From positions 85,147-149,146 of the forward strand of contig NZ_MDET01000005.1 in the NCBI RefSeq assembly GCF_002075885.1: DNA of 64,000 nucleotides. The letters are read 5' to 3'. This document shows, piece after piece, positions 25,386-34,260 of the stretch. The DNA is from Manganibacter manganicus. Its GTDB lineage: Bacteria; Pseudomonadota; Alphaproteobacteria; Rhizobiales; Rhizobiaceae. The notes under the pieces are model-generated. The model did not search any database, was not told where the DNA came from, and saw only the letters and a program-made list of their open reading frames with translations. Position 1 is the first letter of the stretch. Every line of letters begins with the position of its first letter. Made by a program: the position numbers and the translations under genes.

Positions 25386-27941
25386 ATGCTCTATTTTTCG
25401 CGCTGGAAGACCATCGGCATTTGGGCTGTGGTGCTGTTGGCGGTTATTTTCGCCGCGCCCAATCTCGTCTCCCAGGCGACGCTTGCGAAACTGCCCGATT
25501 GGCTGCCCAAAAAGCAGATGACGCTCGGCCTCGATTTGCAGGGCGGCTCGCACATCCTGCTTCAGGTCGACGCCAACGATATCATCAAGGATCGGATGCA
25601 ATCGACCCGAGATGAGATCCGTACCCAGTTGCGCGACGCCAAGATCGGCTATACCGGGCTGTCGGGCAGCGGCAAGATGGTGCAGGTGCGCATCCGCGAT
25701 GCAAGCCAGGTCGATGCTGCAAAGGCAGCGCTGAAACCCCTGACGGAACCGATTGCCGCCGGCCTCATGAGCGGCGGTTCGGTGACGGAACTTGAGTTGG
25801 CCGAACCGGAGCCCGGCCTGTTGCGCTTCACCATGTCGGATGCCGGCCTGCGCTACCGCATGTCGGCGGCGGTTTCACAATCGATCGAGGTGATTGGCCG
25901 ACGCGTCAACGAGCTTGGCACGACCGAGCCGATCGTGCAGCGTCAGGGTGAGGACCGCGTTCTCGTTCAGGTGCCGGGTCTCCAGGACCCGCAGCGTCTG
26001 AAGGACATTCTCGGACAGACCGCCAAGCTGACCTTCCAGATGGTCGATCAGTCCATGCCGGTGCAAGAGGCTCTCAACGGACGGCCGCCAGCCGGCGATA
26101 CGATCATGTATTCCAAGGACGATCCGCCGGTTCCTTACCTGATCGAGAACCGGGTGATCGTATCCGGCGAGAATCTCGTCGATGCGCAGGCGACCTTCGA
26201 TCAGCGCACCAACGAGCCGGTGGTTTCGTTCCGCTTCGATTCCAAGGGTGCGTCGCGCTTCGGCCAGGCAACGCAACAGAATGTCGGCAAATTGTTTGCC
26301 ATCATCCTCGACGACAAGGTGATCTCGGCGCCGCAGATTCGCGAACCGATCCTCGGCGGCACCGGCCAGATATCAGGAAATTTCACCGCGCAGAGCGCCA
26401 ATGACCTTGCCGTGCTTTTGCGAGCGGGCGCATTGCCCGCCACGCTGACGGTGGTCGAGGAGCGTACGGTCGGTCCCGGTCTCGGCCAGGATTCGATCCA
26501 GGCGGGCAAGATGTCGGCGCTTGTCGGTTCCGTGCTCGTTGTCGTCTTCATGGTGGCGGCATACGGATTCCTGGGTTGGATCGCGAATCTGGCTTTGTTG
26601 GCAAATCTCGCGATGATCGTCGCGGTCCTCACCTTGCTGGGGGCGACGCTGACCCTTCCCGGCATTGCCGGTATCGTGCTGACGGTCGGTATGGCGGTCG
26701 ATTCCAACGTGCTGATCTATGAGCGTATCCGCGAGGAGCGACGAAACGGGCGATCCTTGATCCAGGCCATCGATACCGGTTTTGCCAAGGCACTGGCGAC
26801 GATCCTCGACTCCAATATCACCACGCTGATCGCGGCCGTGGTCCTGTTCTTCCTCGGATCGGGCCCCGTTCGCGGTTTTGCCGTGACGCTGGCTATCGGC
26901 ATCATCACCACCGTCTTCACCGCGTTCACGCTGACCCGCTGGCTGGTCGCCGAATGGCTGCGCCGCAGACACCCCAAGGAACTTCCGAGAGGGTATGTGC
27001 GCATCGTGCCGGAAGTCACACATATCCGCTTCATGCGGGTACGCTTGCAGGTTTTCGTCGTTTCGATCTGCCTGTGCATTGCCTCGATCGGCCTGCTTTT
27101 CACACAAGGCCTGAATTTCGGTATCGACTTCACCGGCGGCACGCTCATCGAGGTGCGCGCCAAGTCCGGTGATGCCGATGTCGGCGATATCCGCAAGCGG
27201 CTGAATGCCGCCGGCATCAACGAGGTGCAGGTCCAGGGCTTCGGCAATGCAACCGACGCGTTGATCCGTATCGGTACGGCTTCTGAAAAGGGCGAGGAAG
27301 CCGGCAATGTGATCGTCAAGAATGCGCAGGACACGCTGGCCTCGGATTACCAGATCCGCCGCACCGAGCGTGTCGGCCCGACGGTATCCGGCGAACTCGC
27401 CTGGGCGGCGATCATCGGCGTGCTTGCGGCAATGGGCGCGATTCTCGTCTATGTCTGGATTCGTTTCGAATGGCAGTTCGCCATCGGCTCCATTCTGGCG
27501 ACGATCAACGACATTATCCTTACGCTCGGCTTCCTTGTCGTTACCCAACTCCAGTTCGATCTTTCCACCGTTGCGGCCATCCTGACCATCGTCGGTTATT
27601 CGCTCAACGATACGGTCGTCATCTATGACCGCGTTCGCGAGAATCTGCGACGATTCAAGAAGATGCCGCTCGGCCAGTTGCTCGATCTGTCGGACAACGA
27701 GATGCTGTCGAGAACGACGATGACATCGGTAACGACTTTCCTGGCCCTCCTTGCCTTGTTCGCGCTGGGTGGCGAGGTCATTCGCTCCTTCGTCGCGTCG
27801 ATGCTTTTCGGCGTCTTCATCGGTACGTTCTCGTCCATCTTCATCGCTGCGCCGATCCTGATCGTGTTCCATCTGCGTCCCACGACACAGAAGGAAATGG
27901 CCGAGGCCGAGCACGCGACAGCTCAACTGCCGGCCAAGTAG
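25386..27941 (+). CDS. secDF: Protein translocase subunit SecDF (fused)
   Basis: An 851-residue fusion of SecD and SecF, the proton-driven RND-type factor that helps pull secreted proteins across the membrane. The SecD half has TM1, the periplasmic P1 head (LGLDLQGGSHILLQVD to GAASRFGQAT-like segments) and TM2-6 with GMAVDSNVLIYERIREE. The SecF half begins around residue 545 (LNFGIDFTGGTLIEVRAK) and has VGYSLNDTVVIYDRVREN. Both proton-relay Asp regions are kept. Fusion is common in Rhizobiales. The next gene starts directly at the stop. Confidence 0.97.
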   Translation: MLYFSRWKTIGIWAVVLLAVIFAAPNLVSQATLAKLPDWLPKKQMTLGLDLQGGSHILLQVDANDIIKDRMQSTRDEIRTQLRDAKIGYTGLSGSGKMVQVRIRDASQVDAAKAALKPLTEPIAAGLMSGGSVTELELAEPEPGLLRFTMSDAGLRYRMSAAVSQSIEVIGRRVNELGTTEPIVQRQGEDRVLVQVPGLQDPQRLKDILGQTAKLTFQMVDQSMPVQEALNGRPPAGDTIMYSKDDPPVPYLIENRVIVSGENLVDAQATFDQRTNEPVVSFRFDSKGASRFGQATQQNVGKLFAIILDDKVISAPQIREPILGGTGQISGNFTAQSANDLAVLLRAGALPATLTVVEERTVGPGLGQDSIQAGKMSALVGSVLVVVFMVAAYGFLGWIANLALLANLAMIVAVLTLLGATLTLPGIAGIVLTVGMAVDSNVLIYERIREERRNGRSLIQAIDTGFAKALATILDSNITTLIAAVVLFFLGSGPVRGFAVTLAIGIITTVFTAFTLTRWLVAEWLRRRHPKELPRGYVRIVPEVTHIRFMRVRLQVFVVSICLCIASIGLLFTQGLNFGIDFTGGTLIEVRAKSGDADVGDIRKRLNAAGINEVQVQGFGNATDALIRIGTASEKGEEAGNVIVKNAQDTLASDYQIRRTERVGPTVSGELAWAAIIGVLAAMGAILVYVWIRFEWQFAIGSILATINDIILTLGFLVVTQLQFDLSTVAAILTIVGYSLNDTVVIYDRVRENLRRFKKMPLGQLLDLSDNEMLSRTTMTSVTTFLALLALFALGGEVIRSFVASMLFGVFIGTFSSIFIAAPILIVFHLRPTTQKEMAEAEHATAQLPAK

Positions 27942-28337
27942 GTGAAGAGCGGGCCTGGCATCATCATTCGCGAGGCGCACTTTCCCGGACGTGCGCCGAT
28001 CGAGGCCTATGGCAATGGCGGGTTTCGCTTTGCCGATATGTCGCACCGCGGATCGCTGCTTTGCCTGCCATCCGGCATTTATGGCTGGGAACCGCAGGAT
28101 AAGCAGGCGCTCGCCGCTGGCGACTTCGGAAAGCTGTTCGCCGAGATGGACGCGGTCGAGATTCTGCTTGTCGGCACCGGCGTCGATTTGAGACCTGTGC
28201 CGGCGGCTCTCAGAAGCCGGCTGAAGGAAGCGGGTATCGCCTGCGAACCGATGGCGACGGGTTCCGCCGTGCGGACCTACAACGTGCTTCTGGCCGACCA
28301 GCGGGCTGTCGCGGCCGCCCTGGTCGCCGTCGATTGA
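27942..28337 (+). CDS. Mth938-like domain protein (NDUFAF3/DUF498 family)
   Basis: A 131-residue single-domain protein of the Mth938/DUF498 fold, the family of the mitochondrial complex I assembly factor NDUFAF3. Signatures are GGFRFADMSHRGSLLCLPSGIYGW and EILLVGTGVDLRPVPAALRSRL, ending in MATGSAVRTYNVLLADQRAVAAALV. It starts with GTG immediately after the secDF stop, so it is translationally linked to that gene. The order secDF-Mth938-squalene/phytoene synthase family is widespread in alphaproteobacteria and mirrors the NDUFAF3/NDUFAF6 pair; a complex I assembly role is inferred. Confidence 0.9.
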   Translation: MKSGPGIIIREAHFPGRAPIEAYGNGGFRFADMSHRGSLLCLPSGIYGWEPQDKQALAAGDFGKLFAEMDAVEILLVGTGVDLRPVPAALRSRLKEAGIACEPMATGSAVRTYNVLLADQRAVAAALVAVD

Positions 28338-28368
28338 CCGGGGCGCCATTCCGGTACGAAGTGGCGCA

Positions 28369-29220
28369 ATGTCTGCAATGACCTCATTTGACCGGCACGT
28401 CATGGAAGCGGTGCGTACCGCCGATCATGACCGCTATCTTTGCGCGCTCTATGCACCGCAGGACAAGCGCGCCGCATTATTCGCGCTCTATGCCTTCAAT
28501 GCCGAGATTGCCGCCATACGCGATCGCATCCATGAACCGTTGCCGGGTGAGATGCGCCTGCAATGGTGGCGCGACACGATAGAATCCGACGATGACGAGG
28601 CCGGGGCGGGGCAGCCTACAGCCGTGGCGCTGAAAGCGGCCATTTCCGGCTACAAGCTGCCGAAAGCGGCATTCGGCAATATGCTCGATGCGCGCGTCTT
28701 CGATCTGTATGACGACCCGATGCCATCGCGCAACGACCTTGAAGGCTATTGCGGCGAGACGGCTTCTGCTCTCATCCAGCTTGCCGGTCTGGTGCTGGAC
28801 CCGGCTGCCGCGCCGGACTTCGCCGAATTGGCGGGAAGGGCCGGCTGCGCGCAGGCGATCACCGGCCTGATGCTGCTTTTGCCGCGTCATAAGGCGCGCG
28901 GGCAGTGTTTTGTGCCGGCCGATATTCTTGCGGCGATCGGTTCTTCACGGGACGAATTCCTGCGAGGCGGCGATAGCGCTGCCAGCCGGCGCGCGGTCGA
29001 AGCGATGCTGGCGCTGGCGCGGGAGCATCTTGCCGCCTTCGAGAAAGGGGCAACTGCGCTGCCGGCATCGCTGCGTCCGGCATTCTTGCCGCTGGCGCTG
29101 TCATCGGCTTATCTGGGCAGGATGGAAAAGGGGATGTCGCCGTTGCGCGGCGCAGTCCGCATTCCGGCATGGCAGCGCCATTGGCTGCTTTATCGCCGGG
29201 CGGCGCGCGGGTGGAACTGA
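28369..29220 (+). CDS. Squalene/phytoene synthase family protein (NDUFAF6-like)
   Basis: A 283-residue isoprenoid-synthase-fold protein. The N-terminus (DRHVMEAVRTADHDRYLCALYAPQDKRAALFALYAFNAEIAAIRDRI) and LQWWRDTIES align with the SQS/PSY family, and YCGETASALIQLAG is the second helix signature. The DDxxD metal motifs of true synthases are weak: the first site reads AIRDRIHEP. With no carotenoid genes nearby and an NDUFAF3-like gene just upstream, a complex I assembly role like that of NDUFAF6 is more likely than phytoene synthesis. An alternative start lies at 28378. Confidence 0.85.
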   Translation: MSAMTSFDRHVMEAVRTADHDRYLCALYAPQDKRAALFALYAFNAEIAAIRDRIHEPLPGEMRLQWWRDTIESDDDEAGAGQPTAVALKAAISGYKLPKAAFGNMLDARVFDLYDDPMPSRNDLEGYCGETASALIQLAGLVLDPAAAPDFAELAGRAGCAQAITGLMLLLPRHKARGQCFVPADILAAIGSSRDEFLRGGDSAASRRAVEAMLALAREHLAAFEKGATALPASLRPAFLPLALSSAYLGRMEKGMSPLRGAVRIPAWQRHWLLYRRAARGWN

Positions 29221-29231
29221 AACACTCGCCT

Positions 29232-30638
29232 TTATTCCGCGGCCTTCGCGTCTGATGCCGGCAAGCCCAACCATTGCCGGAAATCGGCCAGCGCACGCGC
29301 CGTCATCGCCTTTTTCTTGGCGACGGCCTTTTCCTTGCCGCGCAGGCGCTTGCCGTTCAGCTTTTGCGCCTCGATCGGCGGAAACAGGCCGAAATTGACA
29401 TTCATCGGCTGGAACGACCGTTTTCCGGGTTCGTCGGCGGAGACGATATGGCCGCCGGTGATATGGCCGAGCAGGGCGCCGAAAGCGGTTGTTTCGGGCG
29501 GGAGCGCTAGCGGTGTCCCGTGCCGCGCGGCAGCGGCGAAGCGGCCTGCGAGCAGGCCCATGGCGGCGCTTTCGACATAGCCTTCGCAGCCGGTGATCTG
29601 GCCGGCAAACCGCAGGCCCTGCCGGCTCTTCAGTTGCAGCGAACCGTCGAGCAGCGTGGGCGAATTGAGATAGGTGTTGCGATGCAGGCCGCCGAGGCGT
29701 GCAAAGTCGGCGTTTTGAAGGCCGGGAATGGTGCGGAATATCTCGACCTGCGCGGCATATTTCAGTTTCGTCTGGAAGCCGACCATGTTGTAGAGCGTGC
29801 CAAGCGCATTATCCTGGCGCAACTGCACCACCGCATAGGGTTTTACCGCCGGGTCATGCTCATTGGTCAGGCCCATCGGTTTCATCGGGCCGTGGCGCAG
29901 CGTTTCCGGCCCCCGTTCGGCCATAACTTCAATGGGCAGGCAGCCATCGAAATAGGGCGTGCCTTCCCACTCCTTGAATTCGGTCTTCTCGCCATCAACA
30001 AGAGCCTGAACGAAGGCGTCGTATTGCGCCCTGTCGAGAGGACAGTTGATATAGTCCTTACCATTGCCGCCGGGGCCGACCTTGTCATAGCGCGACTGGA
30101 ACCAGGCGACGTTCATGTCGATCGTGTCGAAATGCACGATCGGGGCGATGGCGTCGAAGAAGGCAAGCGCATCCGAGCCTGTCGCCTGCGCAATCGCCGC
30201 TGCCAGCGATGGCGCTGTCAGCGGGCCGGTGGCAATGATGACCTGATCCCAGTCGGCGGGTGGCAGGCCAGTGATTTCTTCACGCATGATAGTGATGAGT
30301 GGGTGCGCTTGCAGCTTCGCGGTGACAGCTTGAGAGAAGCCGTCGCGATCCACAGCCAGGGCGCTGCCGGCCGGCACCTGATGGTCGTCACCACAGGCCA
30401 TGACGAGGGAGTTGGCCAGGCGCATTTCGGCGTGGAGAAGGCCGACGGCATTGGTCTCGGCATCGTCCGAGCGAAAGGAATTGGAGCAGACGAGTTCGGC
30501 CAGCCCTTCGGTCTTGTGGGCATCGGTGCCGCGCACCGGCCGCATTTCGTGAAGGACGACCGGCACACCGGCCTGCGCTGCCTGCCACGCGGCTTCCGAA
30601 CCGGCGAGGCCGCCGCCTACGATATGGATAGGATTCAT
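29232..30638 (-). CDS. trmFO: Methylenetetrahydrofolate-tRNA-(uracil-5-)-methyltransferase TrmFO
   Basis: A folate- and FAD-dependent enzyme that makes ribothymidine at position 54 of tRNA. The 468-residue protein begins [19 protein letters not shown] (FAD loop) and has the family segment [29 protein letters not shown] with a conserved Cys. [27 protein letters not shown] lies near the end. The length matches the family. It converges on the squalene/phytoene synthase gene, 11 bp between stops, and its start lies just downstream of the sRNA terminator. Confidence 0.96.
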   Translation of the reverse strand: MNPIHIVGGGLAGSEAAWQAAQAGVPVVLHEMRPVRGTDAHKTEGLAELVCSNSFRSDDAETNAVGLLHAEMRLANSLVMACGDDHQVPAGSALAVDRDGFSQAVTAKLQAHPLITIMREEITGLPPADWDQVIIATGPLTAPSLAAAIAQATGSDALAFFDAIAPIVHFDTIDMNVAWFQSRYDKVGPGGNGKDYINCPLDRAQYDAFVQALVDGEKTEFKEWEGTPYFDGCLPIEVMAERGPETLRHGPMKPMGLTNEHDPAVKPYAVVQLRQDNALGTLYNMVGFQTKLKYAAQVEIFRTIPGLQNADFARLGGLHRNTYLNSPTLLDGSLQLKSRQGLRFAGQITGCEGYVESAAMGLLAGRFAAAARHGTPLALPPETTAFGALLGHITGGHIVSADEPGKRSFQPMNVNFGLFPPIEAQKLNGKRLRGKEKAVAKKKAMTARALADFRQWLGLPASDAKAAE

Positions 30639-30707
30639 GGCGCCCAGATAGTCTTGTCGCGGTGCGATTGCAATTGCTGCCTGACCCTAGCAGGGTGCGA
30701 CCTGCGC

Positions 30708-30748
30708 AAAAAAACAACACCCGCCGGGGGAGGAGGTCCGGCGGGTGT
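30708..30748 (-). terminator. Intrinsic terminator of the tandem sRNA locus
   Basis: An 11-bp GC-rich stem with the CCTCCTCCC loop is followed on the minus strand by a run of seven T (30708-30714). It is also the third hairpin of sRNA copy 2. Confidence 0.9.
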
Positions 30749-30835
30749 CGTTTTGCTGATCGACCCCAGGGAGGAGGAGGGGGCCGATCTATTCGCCATT
30801 GCCGGGGAGGAGGTCGGCTCTGGCGAAATTCCACT
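30708..30835 (-). ncRNA. Anti-Shine-Dalgarno sRNA, alpha-r14/cuckoo type, copy 2
   Basis: Read leftward, three hairpins each expose CCUCCUCC in the loop: 30792-30827 (stem TTCGCCA/TGGCGAA), 30758-30789 (GATCG.CCCC/GGGG.CGATC) and 30717-30748 (ACACCCGCCGG/CCGGCGGGTGT). The last is followed by seven U after UG and is a strong intrinsic terminator. The architecture and length of about 125 nt match the alpha-r14 sRNA family of Rhizobiales (NfeR1 of Sinorhizobium) and the related cuckoo/CcsR RNAs of Rhodobacter. Those bind ribosome binding sites of target mRNAs. The exact 5' end is not visible. Confidence 0.8.
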
Positions 30836-30861
30836 CGCCTTTTTGAAAAGGGACGAGACCT

Positions 30862-30985
30862 TGGAGTTTACAACGCCCGCCGGGGGAGGAGGTCCGACGG
30901 GCGCCGTTTCGGTGGCCAACCTCTGGGAGGAGGTAAAGGCTGGCCTTGTCCGTCAGGGCCGGGGAGGAGGTCGGCGCTGACGAAA
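30862..30985 (-). ncRNA. Anti-Shine-Dalgarno sRNA, alpha-r14/cuckoo type, copy 1
   Basis: Three hairpins with CCUCCUCC loops lie at 30951-30982 (CGTCAG/CTGACG), 30914-30945 (GGCC/GGCC with internal pairs) and 30874-30903 (CGCCCG/CGGGCG). Copy 1 lacks a clear U-run, so it may be read through into copy 2 and separated by processing. It starts directly after the stop of the upstream DUF1127 gene (30993), the same gene order as DUF1127-CcsR loci in Rhodobacter, where the sRNAs are processed from the 3' part of the mRNA. Confidence 0.75.
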
Positions 30986-30992
30986 CCGGTCT

Positions 30993-31133
30993 TCAGATCG
31001 CGCGGCGGGCGACCTGTCTGATCTCATGGCGGCTGATGCCGAGGTCATCGAGCTGGCGGTTGGAAAGTCGGCCCAACTCGTTCACCGTGTCGCGATAAAC
31101 GCGCCAGTTGCGGTAGCTGCGGATCAGGTTCAT
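30993..31133 (-). CDS. DUF1127 small protein, copy B
   Basis: A 46-residue Arg-rich protein, MNLIRSYRNWRVYRDTVNEL with GRLSNRQLDDLGISRHEI, the full DUF1127 (YjiS-like) motif. Proteins of this kind in alphaproteobacteria affect RNA turnover and nutrient (phosphate or carbon) stress. It overlaps the beginning of the sRNA locus region and is the downstream member of a pair, 47 bp after copy A. The two differ at only part of the sequence and are a tandem duplication. Confidence 0.9.
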   Translation of the reverse strand: MNLIRSYRNWRVYRDTVNELGRLSNRQLDDLGISRHEIRQVARRAI

Positions 31134-31154
31134 TTTCTTCGTTTCTTTCGAAAG

Positions 31155-31180
31155 GGTTCGGGCCGTCACCGGCCCGAAGG
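31155..31180 (-). terminator. Hairpin between the two DUF1127 genes
   Basis: The stem TTCGGGCC/GGCCCGAA with a six-base loop lies directly after the stop of DUF1127 copy A. There is no long U-run, so it may attenuate transcription or protect the upstream mRNA rather than stop transcription fully. Confidence 0.5.
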
Positions 31181-31321
31181 TCAGATCGACTTGCGGGCGA
31201 CGTAGGAGATGTCGCCGCGGCTGATGCCGAGATCGTTTAGTTCGCGGGTGCTCAGGCGGCTCAGCTCGTTCACGGTTTCCCGGTAGCGGCGCCAGTTGCG
31301 ATAGTTGCGGATCAGGTTCAT
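31181..31321 (-). CDS. DUF1127 small protein, copy A
   Basis: A 46-residue DUF1127 protein, MNLIRNYRNWRRYRETVNEL followed by SRLSTRELNDLGISRGDI. It heads the leftward unit DUF1127-DUF1127-sRNA-sRNA. About 240 bp of A+T-richer DNA upstream (31322-31558) separates it from the divergent DUF2157 gene and should hold its promoter; stress-sigma (RpoH-type) control is known for related loci but was not proven from the sequence. Confidence 0.9.
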   Translation of the reverse strand: MNLIRNYRNWRRYRETVNELSRLSTRELNDLGISRGDISYVARKSI

Positions 31322-31558
31322 GGTCGTGCTCGTTTCGTCTTGCTTGCGTTCACTTCATCTGCGTACGACACCCAGATAGGAGCAGTCATATCGATTTAAA
31401 AGTGCCCATGTCGCATGGCAGCAATGCAAATTGTGCAATGCAACATTCCGCCACATTCACGGCCTTGCCGCAATGTCGCTGAACTTCTTAAAATGACTGC
31501 AAACCAGCACTTTATGTTCGGCGGCTGGTAATACGAGTAAAATGATAGGGAAGGGTCA

Positions 31559-32671
31559 ATGGGGAGCTATTCGACGCGAGTCGGGCGGGATATCCGGCGA
31601 TGGGCCGATAGGGGCCTGATCGACGCTGCGACAGCCGATGCATTATCCAGGGACGTTGCTGCCAATGAGCGTCATCCGCTGAATTTCGGCTCGATCCTGG
31701 CGATGCTGGCGGCTGTCCTGTTCGGAGCGGCAATATTGCTGTTCGTCGCCGCCAATTGGGAAACCATTCCGCGCATCGTTCGTGTCGGCTTGCTGTTTGC
31801 CATTATTTTCGCGGGATATGTCGGCGGCGCGGTGCTGAAAGTCCGCGTCCATCCGGCCCTGGGTGAAGCACTCTGGGTGGTGGCGACGGCCGCATTCGGC
31901 GGTGCAATCGCGCTGATCGGCCAGATGTATCATCTTGCGGGCGACGAATCCTCGGCACTTTTGACCTGGTGCGGCGGAACCGTGCTCGCCGCCATTCTTC
32001 TGCGCTCGAATGCGCTGACGGTAATCGCGGTCGCCATAGCGGATGCCTGGTTCGTAATTGCCGTATTCGGCAGGTTCGATCTGTTTCGCGGCCTTGAGTT
32101 GCCGCATCCCTACGTGCTGATCGCGATCGGTCTGTTCATTGTCTCTTATTGGACACGCAGCCAGCCGGCGCGGCACCTGATCGTGCTTTCGCTGATCTTC
32201 TACGTGCTGCTTCTGACCATCGACGACGACAGGCCGGACCTTGCGATTTTGCTCTCCGTCGTGTCGGCGGCGGCTTTTGCTGTCGCGGTGTTTGCGGGGC
32301 CGACGGCAGAGGTGGTCGTCCGCCTCGGCGGGCGATTGTCGTTGCATGCGCTGGCCGGGTTCCTGGCCGGGATGTTCGCAATCCAGTTCTACAGGCTGGA
32401 TCATGGCAATTTCGCCCTTGCTGCCGCACTGACCCTTGCGGGCATTGTGGCGGCGCTCGTACTTGTCGGTCGTCAAAGCCGGGCGGTGCGATGGCTGGCC
32501 TATCTCGGCTTTGCTTTCGAGCTTTGCCTGATCTACGCGGTGACGATGCAATCCATGCTCGGAACGGCCGGCTTCTTCCTGGCGGCGGCTATCATCCTGG
32601 CCGTCCTGGCCCTGGCGATAGCGCGGATTGAAAAGCGCATGAAGGCGCCAGCGATACAGGGAGCGGCGTGA
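31559..32671 (+). CDS. DUF2157 multi-span membrane protein
   Basis: A 370-residue membrane protein. The N-terminal cytosolic helix pair (DIRRWADRGLIDAATADALSRDVAANE) is the DUF2157 signature, followed by NFGSILAMLAAVLFGAAILLFVAANWETIPRIVRV and about ten more hydrophobic spans. The function is unknown. The gene overlaps the GDYXXLXY gene by one base, a pairing seen in many Proteobacteria, so the two products probably work together in the inner membrane. Confidence 0.88.
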   Translation: MGSYSTRVGRDIRRWADRGLIDAATADALSRDVAANERHPLNFGSILAMLAAVLFGAAILLFVAANWETIPRIVRVGLLFAIIFAGYVGGAVLKVRVHPALGEALWVVATAAFGGAIALIGQMYHLAGDESSALLTWCGGTVLAAILLRSNALTVIAVAIADAWFVIAVFGRFDLFRGLELPHPYVLIAIGLFIVSYWTRSQPARHLIVLSLIFYVLLLTIDDDRPDLAILLSVVSAAAFAVAVFAGPTAEVVVRLGGRLSLHALAGFLAGMFAIQFYRLDHGNFALAAALTLAGIVAALVLVGRQSRAVRWLAYLGFAFELCLIYAVTMQSMLGTAGFFLAAAIILAVLALAIARIEKRMKAPAIQGAA

Positions 32672-33252
32672 TGACGCGTGGTGCAAGATTGATCCTTGCC
32701 GCGACGGCTGTCGCTCTTTTGCAGGTCGGCTTTCTTGGCTGGATCATAGCGGGTCGCGCGGCAATTCTGCGCAATGGCACGGAGGTTCTGCTTCAGGTCA
32801 AACCCATCGATCCGCGTGATCTTCTGCGCGGCGACTATGTTGCGCTGGGTTACGACATTTCGGACCTGCCGGTCAGCCTGATTGCCAATCTCGCGGCTGG
32901 ATCGACCTATATTGGCGAGGGACCAGTCACGGTGCGGCTCAAAAAGAGCGATGCCGGGTACTGGCACGCGGTCTCGGCCTGGCTTGGCAAGGCGCCGCAT
33001 GCCGCACCGGATGGCGAGGCCGATATTGCCGGCAATGTCCTGGGTGGCTCAAATACAGAGCCGGGCTCGACAGTGCGGGTCGATTACGGGATCGGCCGCT
33101 TCTATGTGCCGGAAGGCGAGGGGCTGGCGATCCAGAACGATATCCGTGTTCGGCCGTTCGGCATCCGCGTCGCGCTGGCGCAAGACGGCCGCGCGCAGAT
33201 CAAGGCGCTGGTCGATGGCGACAGGACGCTGTTTGAGGAGCCGCTCTATTAG
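32671..33252 (+). CDS. GDYXXLXY domain protein
   Basis: A 193-residue protein with one N-terminal membrane anchor (LILAATAVALLQVGFLGWII) and a periplasmic domain named after its motif, here GDYVALGYDIS, near residue 50. It is translationally coupled to the DUF2157 gene (TGATG). The role is unknown. An in-frame GTG one codon earlier is an alternative start. Confidence 0.88.
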   Translation: MTRGARLILAATAVALLQVGFLGWIIAGRAAILRNGTEVLLQVKPIDPRDLLRGDYVALGYDISDLPVSLIANLAAGSTYIGEGPVTVRLKKSDAGYWHAVSAWLGKAPHAAPDGEADIAGNVLGGSNTEPGSTVRVDYGIGRFYVPEGEGLAIQNDIRVRPFGIRVALAQDGRAQIKALVDGDRTLFEEPLY

Positions 33253-33335
33253 AATCCGCTCGAGAATGCCGCTGCTGGACTGTAGCGAGGCCCCTTGCTA
33301 CCGTCGGTGCGGGCACTCCCTTGATGGAGGACACA

Positions 33336-33848
33336 ATGGCGCGTCCGGCGGTATCCATTCTCTGGGCAGCATTGGCGATCATGACGGGCCTTGGAACCGG
33401 GAACAGTTTCGCCAAGGATGGTCATTCGACTGTAATCGCCGTTGCCCATTTCTATTTCGTCGACACTTCCGGTGAGGCTGAAGACCAGAAGGTTCGGCAT
33501 GAAAAGCAACTTCGCCTGTTCGACACCGAGTTGCAGAAAACGCTGTCGGCGGACGAGCGTTTGGAACTGATCGCATTGCCATGCGGCTCGGATCGCTGCT
33601 CGCTGGATGATCCCGGCATCGATCGACTTGCGAGCCAGGCAAGGACGGCGAATGCGAGATATCTTCTCGCAGGCGGAATTCACAAGATGAGCACGCTGGT
33701 CGGATGGGCCAAATTCATCGTCTATGATCTGGAAAATAGCGGACGGATTTGTGATCGTCTGTTGACCTATCGCGGGGATACCGCGGAGGCGTGGCGGCGG
33801 GCGGCCGAGTTTGGCGCGAAGAATGTCATCAGGGCTTGTTTTCACTGA
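33336..33848 (+). CDS. DUF2380 family secreted protein
   Basis: A 170-residue exported protein. The signal peptide (SILWAALAIMTGLGTGNSFA) is followed by a domain with DTELQKTLSADERLELIALPCGSDRCSLDDPGIDRLASQARTANARYLLAGGIHKM, matching DUF2380. Two close cysteines (CGSDRC) may form a disulfide. GGAGGA lies 4 bp before the ATG at 33336, which decides the start over an ATG 12 bp upstream. The function is unknown. Confidence 0.75.
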   Translation: MARPAVSILWAALAIMTGLGTGNSFAKDGHSTVIAVAHFYFVDTSGEAEDQKVRHEKQLRLFDTELQKTLSADERLELIALPCGSDRCSLDDPGIDRLASQARTANARYLLAGGIHKMSTLVGWAKFIVYDLENSGRICDRLLTYRGDTAEAWRRAAEFGAKNVIRACFH

Positions 33849-33901
33849 CAACTTGGCCGTGGTGGTGTTCAAGGCGCTTTGCGAGGTTTGCATCCAGAAC
33901 G

Positions 33902-33926
33902 AAAACCCCGGCCGGTGCCGGGGTTT
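33902..33926. terminator. Bidirectional terminator between convergent small genes
   Basis: The stem AAACCCCGGC/GCCGGGGTTT with a four-base loop has T-rich sequence on both sides. It lies between the DUF2380 gene and the convergent small lipoprotein gene. Confidence 0.8.
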
Positions 33927-33945
33927 CTGTATGGTTTTACAGCTC

Positions 33946-34125
33946 CTATTGGATCGGCTGCGGGTTCGTCGCCGGCGCCGGCGATGCTGGACTTGGGGCG
34001 CTGGGTGGCGGAGGTGCTTCGGTCGGGGGCGGGAATTGTGAGTTCTGCGATTGGGTTTGGCTGCATGCTGCCAGGGCACTGGCAGCCAATCCGACAGCGG
34101 CGAGAAGGTGGAGCTTTCGGGTCAT
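33946..34125 (-). CDS. Small proline-rich lipoprotein
   Basis: A 59-residue protein with a lipoprotein signal, LLAAVGLAASALAAC (lipobox ending at Cys 20), then a short Gln/Ser stretch and a Pro/Ala tail (PPPTEAPPPPSAPSPASPAP). No domain is present. It is probably an outer-membrane lipoprotein of unknown role. Confidence 0.7.
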   Translation of the reverse strand: MTRKLHLLAAVGLAASALAACSQTQSQNSQFPPPTEAPPPPSAPSPASPAPATNPQPIQ

Positions 34126-34260
34126 CAATCGTCCTTCGACTTGGCTCCCCGCAGTGCCGTATCATCAGGGCTGACGCGGCGAGGTCAATATACGGCCGAT
34201 CAAAGGTTCTTTCCGGAGGAAACGAAAACCTTCCGCCGGAGTCAGGCTCTGCTCACGCTG

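Noticed and set aside
26373..28403. A 676-codon frame antisense to secDF
   Set aside because: Asp/Arg/His-rich antisense sequence with no motif; secDF on the + strand is certain.
30720..30970. Repeated GGGAGGAGG on the + strand read as ribosome binding sites or a CRISPR-like repeat
   Set aside because: The repeats lie in hairpin loops of minus-strand RNAs, are unevenly spaced and have no spacers or following start codons.
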